Source: CAWEHT01 sp963808455 (GTDB lineage: Bacteria > Chloroflexota > Anaerolineae > CG2-30-64-16). From it: a stretch of DNA of 39,595 bases. The notes beneath the pieces are model-generated. The model worked only from the letters and a program-made list of their open reading frames with translations, made no database searches and was not told the DNA's origin. Each line of letters begins with the position of its first letter. Position 1 is the stretch's first letter. Position numbers and translations under genes: made by a program. The stretch spans positions 1-39,595 of the forward strand of contig CAWEHT010000104.1 of the NCBI GenBank assembly GCA_963808455.1, read 5' to 3'. Of the stretch, positions 1 through 11,087 are shown one piece after another.

Positions 1-19
1 CCCGCTCTCCATACCTGAA

Positions 20-469
20 CTACGCCCGCTTCACGTTCGGCCAGCCTGTTTCGTTAACGTCGTGAATCGGGTCGAGGAGGAGCATTTCTTCCATATCGGT
101 GAACTTCTGCACGTCCAGTCCTTCGAACGGCGGCCTTGTGTGGCTCGGCCCATCGGCGGCAGCCGGAGGCGGCGTTCGCTCCACATCCGGAGGCGCCACA
201 GGCCGCAGCAGTTGCTCCTCCGCGAGGTAAGCCAACAGCTGCCCCATGCCTGCCTCGATCTGTGCCGGGGTGGCATCAAAACGCTCCGCAAGGGCCAGGA
301 CCATTTGCCGCGTGCCCACACCATCGAGGGTCAGATTCCATATTGCGGCGCCCGCGCGCGTCAGGCTGTAGTAATGCCCCTTGTCGAGATTGAGCACCAC
401 CACTTCGTCCTCGAATGCCTGAGAAACCACCGCAGGCGCATTGATGCAGAAGTGCTCACCCGGATTCAT
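20..469 (-). CDS. PqqD-family (RRE) peptide chaperone with precursor-like C-terminal tail
   Basis: 149 aa, complete, stop TAG at 20-22. Residues 1-90 look like a PqqD/RRE winged-helix domain: FEDEVVVLNLDKGHYYSLT followed by GAAIWNLTLDG and a helix ending in AYLAEEQLL. Such domains bind leader peptides of ribosomal peptides (RiPPs) and present them to modifying enzymes (family knowledge). After a Pro-rich linker (about 92-115) comes an acidic, conserved-looking tail, FTDMEEMLLLDPIHDVNE then TGWP, resembling precursor peptides of lasso-like clusters rather than PqqD itself (inference). Start ATG 467-469 has AAAGGAG 8 nt upstream. The partner genes would lie left of the window. It is divergent from the metH-like gene. 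RRE assignment is fairly sure; the tail's role is not. Confidence 0.75.
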   Translation of the reverse strand: MNPGEHFCINAPAVVSQAFEDEVVVLNLDKGHYYSLTRAGAAIWNLTLDGVGTRQMVLALAERFDATPAQIEAGMGQLLAYLAEEQLLRPVAPPDVERTPPPAAADGPSHTRPPFEGLDVQKFTDMEEMLLLDPIHDVNETGWPNVKRA

Positions 470-508
470 ACTTTGCGCTCCTTTGGAGGGATAAAACAGG
501 TAACCCGG

Positions 509-537
509 AGTCTACAACAACATGCCGGCCTGCGCAA
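509..537 (-). promoter_or_regulatory. Candidate promoter of the PqqD-family gene
   Basis: On the minus strand TTGCGC (532-537) is followed after 17 bp by TAGACT (509-514), about 40 bp upstream of the ATG at 469. The -35 hexamer lies next to the TTGCRCAA boxes. Match to consensus is moderate. Confidence 0.4.
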
Positions 538-548
538 GCGCATGCTGA

Positions 549-569
549 GTTGCGCAACCTTGCACAAGG
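549..569. promoter_or_regulatory. Tandem TTGCRCAA palindromes, possible operator
   Basis: TTGCGCAA at 550-557 lies within the 10-bp palindrome GTTGCGCAAC (549-558). TTGCACAA at 560-567 lies within CCTTGCACAAGG (558-569). The two 8-mers start exactly 10 bp apart, one helical turn, upstream of the PqqD promoter. This is the geometry of a dimer-of-dimers operator, but no regulator is known. Confidence 0.35.
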
Positions 570-604
570 CAGACGGTTGGACCAAACCAATCGCACTGTG
601 AAAC

Positions 605-715
605 CGCAGGGCGCCTCGCCCGGGAGCGCCGGCATCCTGCCGGCTACGTCACCCGCCACCGTGCGGGAGGGCACGCCGGCGTTCGCAGGAGGACACTCCG
701 CCAAGAGCGGCGCGC
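605..715. repeat. Dispersed GC-rich palindromic repeat element
   Basis: The core GCCGGC-ATCCT-GCCGGC (628-644) forms a hairpin and is followed by further GC-rich inverted segments up to about 715. Spurious translations give SAGILPATSPA on one strand and AGRMPALPG on the other, a signature I recognise from multi-copy intergenic repeats in several GC-rich bacterial genomes. Only one copy is seen in this window, so copy number cannot be shown here. Confidence 0.5.
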
Positions 716-759
716 AAGTTCATCGTGCGACCAGTTTGGGCCATGGCGCTGCGCCTCTA

Positions 760-768
760 TGCTATAAT
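760..768 (+). promoter_or_regulatory. Extended -10 (TGC TATAAT) for the metH/metF-like operon
   Basis: TGCTATAAT sits about 60 bp upstream of the ATG at 828. No good -35 is present at 16-18 bp spacing, which fits an extended -10 promoter. The same GC-TAnnAT element recurs before several other genes in the window. Confidence 0.55.
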
Positions 769-827
769 GCCGCGGAGCGAGGGCCTGCGGAGTGGAAGGC
801 CCATCTGACTTCGAGAGAAGATGAATC

Positions 828-2807
<1,980 letters not shown>

Positions 2808-3396
2808 CTTGCTCACCGGCCTGGGGCTCGCCTTCGCGGTCGAGCCGGCCGATGTCGACGAAACCCTGCTGGCCGGCGAAGCGCCGGAGGCGCTGGTAGA
2901 GCGCTTGAGCCGCGCCAAAGGGCAGGCCGTGGCCCGGCGCCATCCAACGGCCTGGGTGCTGGCGGCCGACACCATCGGCGTGCTCGACGGCCTGGTGCTC
3001 GGCAAGCCCTCGGGCCCTGCGGGCGCCGGGGAGATGCTCCGGGCGCTGCGCGGGCGCATGCACCTCGTCCACACGGCCGTCAGCGTCGTGCACGGCGGCC
3101 AGGTCACAACCTCCTGCTGTACGAGCCGCGTCTGGATGCGCGAGTACAGCGACGCCGAGATCGAGCGCTACGTCGCGACCGGCGACCCCCTGGACAAGGC
3201 CGCTGCCTACGCCATCCAGCATCCCGTGTTCGCGCCCGTGGCGCGGTGGGAGGGTTGTTACGCCAGCATCATGGGGCTGCCGTTGGGGATGGCCACCCGC
3301 CTCCTGGCCCGGGCCGGGCTGCCGGCCCCGGCCGACGTCGCCGCCGCCTGCGAAGCGGCCAGCGGCGTGGGCGCCCGCTCTGCAGGCCGCTGTTGT

Positions 3397-3426
3397 TTGC
3401 GCGACGCCGCAGCGGGGTGCTAGAAT
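3397..3426 (+). promoter_or_regulatory. Extended -10 promoter just before pcrA; mRNA probably leaderless
   Basis: TTGCGC (3397-3402), 18 bp, TAGAAT (3421-3426) with TGC immediately upstream. Only 8 nt separate the -10 from the ATG at 3435, so a transcript from here would start within a base or two of the start codon. No Shine-Dalgarno sequence precedes that ATG. Confidence 0.5.
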
Positions 3427-3434
3427 GGCCCGTT

Positions 3435-5816
3435 ATGCACGAAGAGATCCTGGCTGGCCTCAACCCTGCCCAATTGGAAGCCGTCACCACCACGGACGGC
3501 CCGGTGCTGGTGCTTGCCGGGCCCGGGTCCGGCAAGACACGGGTGCTGGCGCATCGCGTGGCCTACCTCCTGCGCGCGAAAGATGCTTCGCCGCGTGCCA
3601 TCATGGCGGTCACCTTCACCAACAAGGCCGCCGGCGAGATGCGCGAGCGGATCAACCGGCTGCTGGGTGAGGCCGTGCCGACCAGCAGCGGTTGGCGCGG
3701 CCTGACCATCGGCACATTTCACAGCCTCTGCGCGTACATCCTGCGCCAGGACGGCGCGGCCGTCGGGCTGAACCCCAATTACGTCATCTTCGATGAGGGC
3801 GATCAGCTGTCCGCCGTGCGGCAGGCCCTGCACGACCTCAAGCTGGACGACAAGATGTACCGGCCCGAGGCCATGCGCTCCGGCGTCTCCAAAGCCAAGA
3901 ACGAGCTGATCCGGCCCGAGGACTACGCCGCCGGCACCTACTTTGCCGAAGTGGTGCGGCGCGTCTACGTGCGCTATGAAGAGATCCTGGCGGCCAACAA
4001 CGCCGTGGACTTCGATGATCTTCTGGCGCGGGCCGTCTACCTGTTTCAGAAAAATGCAGAGGCGCTCGCCCGCTACCAGGAACGCTATCAGTACCTGTCG
4101 ATCGACGAGTTCCAGGACACCAACACCGCCCAGTACGAGCTCGTGCGCCTGCTGGCGGGTCAGAGGCGCAACATCTTCTGCGTGGGCGATGAAGACCAAT
4201 CGATCTTTGCCTTCAGGGGGGCGGACTACCGCAACGTGCAACGCTTCCGCGAGGATTTTCCGGAAGCCAAGACCATCTTGTTGGAACACAACTATCGCTC
4301 CACCCAGACGATCCTCGACGTGGCCAACTCGATCATCGCGCGCAATCTCCACCGCACGCCCAAGCGGTTGCGCACCGACCGCGGCACAGGGCTCCAGACC
4401 ATCCTTCACGAGGCCTACGATCAAGCCGATGAGGCAAATTTCGTGGGCAGCACGATCCAACGCCTGGTCGAGCGCGAGCGGACCGTGCGCCTGGCGGATT
4501 GCGCCGTCATGTATCGAACCAACGCGCAATCTCGGCCTTTAGAAGATGCCTTCGTGGCCAGGGGCATCCCTTACCAGTTGGTCGGCGGCACGCGCTTCTA
4601 CCAGCGCCGGGAGATCAAAGACGTCCTGGCCTATCTGCGCCTGGCCCATAACCCCGACGATAATATCAGCCTGGCGCGCATCCTCAACGTGCCGCCGCGC
4701 AACATCGGCGAAAAGACGGTGGCCGGGCTGGCTGAATGGGCCGGCAAGCTGGGCATTTCCATGGGAGCGGCGCTGGCGCTGCTGGCCGGCGATCCCGACC
4801 TCCTCGCGCGTTTCCCCTCGCCGCCCGCCGCCCCCTTCGGCGCCGGCGCCCAGCGCTCGCTGGCCGGCTTCTACAAGCTGCTGGCCGGGTGGGTCGCGGC
4901 GCGCGACGGGCTGACCCCCGCCGCCCTGCTCGACCGGGTCATCGAGGAGGCGAGCTACGCCACCTGGCTGCGGGACGGCACCGAGGAAGGTGAGGAACGC
5001 TGGCAAAACGTCCTGGAGCTGGGCACCGTGGCCGCCCAGTACGCCGACTTCCCGCCCGAAATGCGGCTGACCTCCTTCCTCGAAGAGGTCGCCCTCGTGT
5101 CTGAACAGGACCAGTTGGCCGAGGCGAATGATCGCGTCACCCTGCTCACGCTGCACAACGCCAAGGGGCTGGAATTCGCCGTCGTCTTCATCGTGGGCCT
5201 GGAAGAGAATATCCTCCCGCACAGCCGCAGCATGGAAGACCCGAACCAGATGGAGGAAGAGCGCCGCCTGATGTATGTGGGCGTGACGCGGGCCAAAGAT
5301 CGGCTCTACCTGGTGCGCGCCTTCCGCCGCACGCTCTACGGCCGGAGCGAAGTCAATGTGCCGTCCCGCTTCTTGCAGGATATCCCTGCCGCCCTGCAGA
5401 CCGGCCATAGCGTGGCCGGCAGGCAGGCCGGCGGCGCCGCGGGCGGGGATGGCAGGCGGCTGAGCGACCGGCCGGGCGCGCTGGAAGCGACGCGTTGGCG
5501 GCCCACTCAGGCCACCAACGCGTGGCCGGCCGGGCGGCGCGACCGAGACGCCGGGCAGACCGGCAGCGCCGGGCGCGCGCCCTCGTTGGCGCACGGAGGT
5601 TTCGCCCGGCCGGGCCAGGCGCGCGGCGCCGAGGATGAGGATCCGGCTCGCCCTACCCGATTCAAGGCGGGTGATCGGGTCGATCATGGCCTTTTCGGCG
5701 AGGGCATCGTGCTGAAGACGCTGTTGACCGCCGACGACGAAGAGGTCACGGTCGCCTTTGCCGGCAAGGGCACGAAGACGCTCCTGGCCAGCTTCGCCAA
5801 GCTCAGGAAGCTGTGA
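3435..5816 (+). CDS. pcrA: UvrD/PcrA-type ATP-dependent DNA helicase
   Basis: 793 aa, superfamily 1A 3'-5' helicase for nucleotide excision repair, mismatch repair or removal of recombinase filaments. All motifs are visible: GPGSGKT (Walker A, residues 29-35), TFTNKAAGEMRER (Ia), DEFQDTN (II), GDEDQSIFAFRGAD (III), EHNYRST (IV), LTLHNAKGLEF (V), VGVTRAKDRLYL (VI). The C-terminal 50 residues (FKAGDRVDHGLFGEG) are the PcrA/UvrD Tudor-like tail, after a poorly conserved Gly/Arg/Ala-rich linker. ATG 3435 is preferred because the protein then starts MHEEILAGLNPAQLEAV, as in family members; the longer frame from 3246 overlaps maf. It overlaps the convergent pncC gene by 14 bp. Confidence 0.95.
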   Translation: MHEEILAGLNPAQLEAVTTTDGPVLVLAGPGSGKTRVLAHRVAYLLRAKDASPRAIMAVTFTNKAAGEMRERINRLLGEAVPTSSGWRGLTIGTFHSLCAYILRQDGAAVGLNPNYVIFDEGDQLSAVRQALHDLKLDDKMYRPEAMRSGVSKAKNELIRPEDYAAGTYFAEVVRRVYVRYEEILAANNAVDFDDLLARAVYLFQKNAEALARYQERYQYLSIDEFQDTNTAQYELVRLLAGQRRNIFCVGDEDQSIFAFRGADYRNVQRFREDFPEAKTILLEHNYRSTQTILDVANSIIARNLHRTPKRLRTDRGTGLQTILHEAYDQADEANFVGSTIQRLVERERTVRLADCAVMYRTNAQSRPLEDAFVARGIPYQLVGGTRFYQRREIKDVLAYLRLAHNPDDNISLARILNVPPRNIGEKTVAGLAEWAGKLGISMGAALALLAGDPDLLARFPSPPAAPFGAGAQRSLAGFYKLLAGWVAARDGLTPAALLDRVIEEASYATWLRDGTEEGEERWQNVLELGTVAAQYADFPPEMRLTSFLEEVALVSEQDQLAEANDRVTLLTLHNAKGLEFAVVFIVGLEENILPHSRSMEDPNQMEEERRLMYVGVTRAKDRLYLVRAFRRTLYGRSEVNVPSRFLQDIPAALQTGHSVAGRQAGGAAGGDGRRLSDRPGALEATRWRPTQATNAWPAGRRDRDAGQTGSAGRAPSLAHGGFARPGQARGAEDEDPARPTRFKAGDRVDHGLFGEGIVLKTLLTADDEEVTVAFAGKGTKTLLASFAKLRKL

Positions 5817-6318
5817 TCCGCTGCAGATCGCCGCACAGGATCTCCACCGCGGCCTCGGTGGATCGTTCCTTGTTGCCGGCCCGGTCGCCATCCCAGACGT
5901 GGCGCTCGCCGACCTCCGCATCGGCAGCCGAGAGATGGAGATAAGCCAGTCCGACGGGTTTCTCTGGTGTGCCCCCGCCCGGGCCGGCCACCCCGGTGAT
6001 CGCCAGGCTGATATCGGCGCGCAGAAGCCGCCGCACGCCCCACGCCATCTCCGAGGCCGTCTCCGCGCTCACCGCGCCGTGGGCCAACAGGGTCTCGTGC
6101 CGCACGCCCAGGATGTTTTCCTTCACCAGGTTGGCGTAGGCAACGACCCCGCCCAGGAAGTAGTCGGAGCTTCCCGGCACGTCCGTGAGCCAGCTGGCCA
6201 GCAGCCCGCCGGTGCACGACTCGGCCACGGCCAGCGTCAGCCGCCGGCCCGCCAGCAGCTGCCCGGCCTGTGCGGCGAGTTCAGCGGATGCCGACCGGCT
6301 CTTTGTGGATTGGTCCAT
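5803..6318 (-). CDS. pncC: CinA C-terminal-domain nicotinamide-nucleotide amidohydrolase
   Basis: 171 aa, stand-alone CinA C-terminal domain. PncC converts nicotinamide mononucleotide to nicotinate mononucleotide plus ammonia in pyridine nucleotide recycling. Motifs: LAVAESCTGGLLA, FLGGVVAYAN, KENILGV, ITGVAGPGGGTPEKPVGL, all standard for the family. ATG at 6318 is chosen (MDQSTKS) since GGAAGGGG lies just upstream; a TTG at 6357 would add 13 residues further inside the kinase gene. The start overlaps the 3' end of the histidine kinase gene by 38 bp, so translation is likely coupled and the gene belongs to the two-component operon. Convergent with pcrA. Confidence 0.92.
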   Translation of the reverse strand: MDQSTKSRSASAELAAQAGQLLAGRRLTLAVAESCTGGLLASWLTDVPGSSDYFLGGVVAYANLVKENILGVRHETLLAHGAVSAETASEMAWGVRRLLRADISLAITGVAGPGGGTPEKPVGLAYLHLSAADAEVGERHVWDGDRAGNKERSTEAAVEILCGDLQRITAS

Positions 6319-7747
6319 CTGCCGTGCCCCTTCCCGACCCGGTGGCGAGGGGTTCAACCTCCAGCGGCAGCCAGAGCCGGAACGTGCTCCCCACTCCCAG
6401 GTCGCTTTCAGCCTCCAGCCGCCCGTTGTGGGCCTGCGCGATCCAGTGGGCGATGCTCAGGCCCAGCCCCGCACCCCCAGGCCGTGCCCGGCTGCGATCG
6501 GCCCGATAGAAGCGCTCGAAGATATGCGACAAGTCCGACGGCGAGATGCCGCTGCCGGTGTCGGTGACGGCGATCTGCACCCAGCCCTCGCTCTTCTGCA
6601 GCTCCAGCGTCACCTGCCCACCGGGTGGCGTGTATTTCAGCGAGTTGTGGACCAGGTTAAGGAGCAGCTGGCGGAGCCGGTCAGGATCACCCAGGACGAG
6701 AGCCTGGTCTTCGGCGCCCAGGCGCACCGCCACGCGCTCCCGGGCCATCACACGCGCCTGGCGATACACCTCCAGCAACAGCGTGTCCAGCTCCACCGGC
6801 TGCATGCCCAGTTTGAGCCCCGCATCGGCCTGGGCCAGAAGGAGCAGGTCGTTGATCAGCCTGTGCATGCGGTTGGTCTCGTCCTCGATGGCCTGCCAGG
6901 CCTCGGCGCGCGGGGCGGTCTCGTTGACCGCGTCCCGATGCAGGAGCTCCAGGTTGCCCCGGATCGTGGTGAGAGGCGTGCGCAGCTCGTGGCTGACGTC
7001 GGCGACCAGCCGCTGCTGGGTCTGAAATACGGCTTCGAGCCGGGCCAGCATGGCGTTGATGGTTCCGGTGAGCTGGCCCAGCTCGTCGTGTGGGACCGCC
7101 ACCGGGATGCGGCGGCCAAGATCTTCGGCAAGCGTGATGCGGCGCGCCGTGTCGCTGATGGTCTGGAGTGGCCGCAGGGCTGCCCGGGAGAAGATCATGC
7201 CGCCTAGCGCGGCCAGCAGAAGCCATGCCAGGCCCATCCAGAGCATCAGGCGCCGGATCAACTCCAGCGTCTCCTCCACCATTCCCAGGCTCTCGCCGAC
7301 CAGCACCGCGCCGGCAGGCTCCCTCTGCAAGATGATCGGCTCGCTCCTGACACGGAGATCATCGCTCCCGCCTAGGTCGAGCGTGAAAGCTCTCGAGCGT
7401 CCGGCCACGATGTCCCCGCGCACCTCCGCCGGGACAGCCAGGCGCCGGGCTTGCAGGTTCTGCGATGCCTGGAGGGGTGCCCCTTGCAGGTTGACGAGCT
7501 GGATGTAGTACTGCGAAGCAAAGACGTCGGTGGATGTCAGCGGCACCCGGCCAGAGAGCAGGGCGTCCTGGGGATCTTGCTGGCTTTCGATCGCGCTGGT
7601 GACCCCGTGAGCCTCCGTGGCCAGCCGATCGTCAACCAGCAGTGTCAGGGCCGTGGACAGGAACGAATAGAGCAGCGCGCCGAAGACCAACAGCGCGGCC
7701 GCCAGCAGGCAGGTATACCACAGGTTCAAGCGGGTCCGGATCGACAT
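6281..7747 (-). CDS. HAMP-domain sensor histidine kinase (OmpR-type partner)
   Basis: 488 aa from ATG 7747 (MSIRTRLNLWY). Two membrane segments (about 10-37, ending ALTLLV, and LMLWMGLAWLLLAALGG) flank a ~140-residue extracytoplasmic sensor region without a recognisable fold. A HAMP region follows (RPLQTISDTARRIT), then HisKA with the phospho-acceptor in VSHELRTPL, an N box (LLLNLVHNSLKYTP), G1 (DTGSGIS) and G2 (GGAGLGLSIAH). It autophosphorylates and passes phosphate to the upstream response regulator. A 16-bp gap separates them; a GTG at 7774 would make them overlap. Signal unknown. Confidence 0.93.
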   Translation of the reverse strand: MSIRTRLNLWYTCLLAAALLVFGALLYSFLSTALTLLVDDRLATEAHGVTSAIESQQDPQDALLSGRVPLTSTDVFASQYYIQLVNLQGAPLQASQNLQARRLAVPAEVRGDIVAGRSRAFTLDLGGSDDLRVRSEPIILQREPAGAVLVGESLGMVEETLELIRRLMLWMGLAWLLLAALGGMIFSRAALRPLQTISDTARRITLAEDLGRRIPVAVPHDELGQLTGTINAMLARLEAVFQTQQRLVADVSHELRTPLTTIRGNLELLHRDAVNETAPRAEAWQAIEDETNRMHRLINDLLLLAQADAGLKLGMQPVELDTLLLEVYRQARVMARERVAVRLGAEDQALVLGDPDRLRQLLLNLVHNSLKYTPPGGQVTLELQKSEGWVQIAVTDTGSGISPSDLSHIFERFYRADRSRARPGGAGLGLSIAHWIAQAHNGRLEAESDLGVGSTFRLWLPLEVEPLATGSGRGTADGPIHKEPVGIR

Positions 7748-7763
7748 CAGCCCATCCACCAGC

Positions 7764-8442
7764 TCATTCTTCACGCAAGACGTATCCAACACCTCTGACG
7801 GTGTGGATAAGGCGGGGCCTGCCGCCATCCTCCAGCTTCGTGCGCAGGTAGCGGATGTAGACCTCGATGATGTTCGAGTCACCTCCAAAATCGTAGCCCC
7901 AGATTCGGTCGTAGATGATATTGCCGCGTGATGACCTGTTTGGGGTGCTGCATGAAAAGCACCAGCAGCTCGAACTCGCGCGCGGTCAGCAGGATGCGTT
8001 TGCCGGAGCGCGCGACCTCATGGGTGTTGGGATCGACCGTCAGATCGGCGAAGCGGAGCGCCTCCTGGCTGGCCGCCGGCTGGCGGCGCCGGAGAAGGGC
8101 GCGCACGCGGGCCAGCAACTCTTCGAAGTTGAAGGGTTTGGCCAGGTAGTCGTCGGCGCCGGCGTTCAGGCCGGCCACCCGATCCGGGACGGCCTCTTTC
8201 GCCGTGAGGATCATGATCGGCACATTGCTGCCTGCCCGCAGGCGCCGGCAAACGGCCAGGCCGTCCATGCCGGGCAGCATGAGATCAAGCAACACGACGT
8301 CCGGCGGGCGGTCACGCGCGGCGATCAGGCCGGCTTCACCGTCCAGGGCGACCTCTACGACGTAGCCTTCGTAAATCAACGCGCGCCGCAGCAGGTCGGC
8401 AATCTGCGGCTCGTCCTCGATGATCAGCACACGCTCGGGCAC
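7764..8442 (-). CDS. OmpR/PhoB-family response regulator (frame break near 7924)
   Basis: About 225 aa when read through one frame break. Residues 1-115 are the receiver domain: acidic pair E9/D10 with E11 next (IIEDEP), phospho-acceptor D53 (LLDLMLPGMDG), T80 (ILTAK), K102 (AKPF). A winged-helix DNA-binding domain follows (LTAREFELLVLFMQHPKQVITR). The frame then ends within 14 residues, but shifting by one base restores NIIYDRIWGYDFGGDSN ... HTVRGVGYVLREE and a stop at 7764-7766, just before the kinase start. The break coincides with a CC pair at 7924-7925 on the plus strand, consistent with one extra base. It most likely controls its own operon from the promoter at 8511-8539. Confidence 0.9.
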
Positions 8443-8510
8443 GGCAAGGATTCCTTCGGAAGCCAGGCACTGTCCGGCCCGGCTTCGGCCGTTTATTCTT
8501 GAGCGCGGCT

Positions 8511-8539
8511 ATTTTACCGCCTGGTGGGTGAATTGCCAA
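8511..8539 (-). promoter_or_regulatory. Promoter of the response regulator/kinase/pncC operon
   Basis: Minus strand TTGGCA (8534-8539), 17 bp, TAAAAT (8511-8516), about 70 bp upstream of the regulator's ATG. Good sigma70-type match. It lies back to back with the MoxR promoter, the two -35 elements being about 11 bp apart. Confidence 0.6.
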
Positions 8540-8550
8540 GCTCTGGGGGT

Positions 8551-8578
8551 TTGCAGCGCCCCATGAGGCAGCTATAAT
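8551..8578 (+). promoter_or_regulatory. Promoter of the moxR-DUF58 operon
   Basis: TTGCAG (8551-8556), 16 bp, TATAAT (8573-8578), with GC immediately before the -10. The ATG at 8650 lies about 65 nt after the expected transcription start and has AGGAG in front of it. Confidence 0.65.
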
Positions 8579-8649
8579 GGGATGTCCTGCGGACAGAGGG
8601 AAGCCCCTGAAGGAAGCTGCGGGGTGCAGGCCTGGCGAGGAGTAACTCG

Positions 8650-9616
<967 letters not shown>

Positions 9617-9633
9617 GTCAGGGGGCTGTCGCA

Positions 9634-10959
9634 TTGCAACGGGCATGGGGTATCCTGGCCCTGTGGGCTTGCGTGCTGGTCTTCGCTTTGAGCACCGGGC
9701 GCGAGCTGGCCTTCAACTTGCTCTATTTCATCAGCGGTGTCATCCTGCTGGCGCTGGCCTGGTCATGGGTAAACCTGCGCGGCCTCAGCGTCCATCGGGC
9801 AGCGCGCGGGCAGCGCACGCAGGTTGGACATTACTTTGAAGAGTCCCTGACACTCGACAACGATTCGCGTTGGCCGAAACTGTGGGTCGAAGCCCTGGAT
9901 TCTTCCGATCTGCCGGGCCACCGGGCCAGCCGCGTCGTGAGCGCGCTCCGCGGCCATGCCAGCTCGCGCTGGCTGGTGCGCACGATGGCTCGCCGGCGCG
10001 GCCGGTTCACGTTAGGGCCACTGGCCTTGACGAGCGGCGACCCGCTTGGCCTTTTCCGCTTCAGCCGGAGCACGGGTGCGACGTCCGCCCTCGTGGTCAC
10101 TCCGCCCGTCGTCGAAATCCCCGATTTCAGCCCTCCCATGGGCTATTTGGCCGGCGGCGAACAGCTGCACCTGCGCACGCCTTACGTCACCACCAGCACG
10201 GCGGGCGTGCGCGACTACGTGCCGGGCGACAGCCTGAACCGGGTGCATTGGCTGTCCACGGCCCGCACCGGGCGCCTGATTTCCAAGGAATTCGAGCTCG
10301 ACCCGCTGGCCGACGTGTGGATCTTTCTGGACATGCACGACGAGGTGCAGGCGGAAGCCGATGCCGGGCCGGAACAGGGCGAGAGCGCTTGGGGCGAGGA
10401 GGCCCGGCCATGGCCGGGCAAAGGCGATATCAAGGTGCCTCTGCCGCGCAGCACGACCGAATATGCCGTCACAATCGCCGCATCATTGGCACAGCACTTC
10501 TTGCGGCACGACCGCTCGGTCGGCTTCCTGACGTATGCCGCCGAACGCGAGTTCCTTCAACCCGATCGTGGGCCGCGCCAGCTCGACCGGCTCATGGAGC
10601 TCCTGGCCGTCATCCAGGCCGACGGGGACGTGCCCCTGGCACAGGTGCTGGCCAGCGAGGGCATCCGGCTGGCGCGGCACAGCACGTTGGTCGTCATCAC
10701 GCCCTCGATCGATCCGGCTTGGGTCGGCGCCCTGCGAGGGCTGGGAGCCCGCGGCGTGCACGGCATCGCGATCCTGCTGGCCGCAGCGACTTTCCTCGAC
10801 CACCCTACCGGGGACCAGCCCCCCGGCGACTGGCACCCCGCGCTCGCGGAACTGCAGGAGACCGGCCTGCCTACTTACCCGATCCGCTATGGCGACGACC
10901 TCGCCGCGGCTTTGACCCAGCTTAACCGGCCCCAGGCCGGGAGGCGTTGGCGAGGCTGA
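9634..10959 (+). CDS. DUF58 domain-containing membrane protein
   Basis: 441 aa from a TTG start (9634) with CAGGGGG about 8 nt upstream. Two N-terminal membrane helices (GILALWACVLVFALS and LAFNLLYFISGVILLALAW) precede a beta-rich segment and then the DUF58 signature RDYVPGDSLNRVHWLSTART, with SKEFE after it. The C-terminal half has a VWA-like fold (DVWIFLDMHDE; LVVITPSIDPAW). DUF58 proteins are partners of MoxR ATPases. A transglutaminase gene that often completes this operon is absent; the next gene is convergent. Confidence 0.9.
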   Translation: MQRAWGILALWACVLVFALSTGRELAFNLLYFISGVILLALAWSWVNLRGLSVHRAARGQRTQVGHYFEESLTLDNDSRWPKLWVEALDSSDLPGHRASRVVSALRGHASSRWLVRTMARRRGRFTLGPLALTSGDPLGLFRFSRSTGATSALVVTPPVVEIPDFSPPMGYLAGGEQLHLRTPYVTTSTAGVRDYVPGDSLNRVHWLSTARTGRLISKEFELDPLADVWIFLDMHDEVQAEADAGPEQGESAWGEEARPWPGKGDIKVPLPRSTTEYAVTIAASLAQHFLRHDRSVGFLTYAAEREFLQPDRGPRQLDRLMELLAVIQADGDVPLAQVLASEGIRLARHSTLVVITPSIDPAWVGALRGLGARGVHGIAILLAAATFLDHPTGDQPPGDWHPALAELQETGLPTYPIRYGDDLAAALTQLNRPQAGRRWRG

Positions 10960-11087
10960 ACCAAAAAACCAGTCAACGCCGTCATCATGAGATATCGCCA
11001 CCGCATTGGGGCTTGGCCTCGAACCGGCACATTCGACACACGGCGGGCCGGGCTACATCCTCGTGCGTTATTATAGAAGGCCCCACG

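Larger units (their letters stand above)
470..827. other. 358-bp divergent intergenic region
   Basis: No convincing gene. It holds a candidate minus-strand promoter for the PqqD gene (509-537), two TTGCRCAA boxes exactly 10 bp apart (550-567), a GC-rich palindromic repeat element (about 605-715, core 628-644) and an extended -10 for the plus-strand gene (760-768). ORFs through it carry the AGRMPALPG / SAGILPAT type of reading that is typical of translated dispersed repeats, not of proteins. Confidence 0.6.

Noticed and set aside
11070..11075. Minus-strand TATAAT that could drive an antisense transcript into the DUF58 gene
   Set aside because: No acceptable -35 and no gene or conserved structure behind it; likely chance.
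10987..11076. 29-codon plus-strand ORF between the convergent DUF58 and serine hydrolase genes
   Set aside because: No Shine-Dalgarno, no recognisable sequence, and length within chance expectation.
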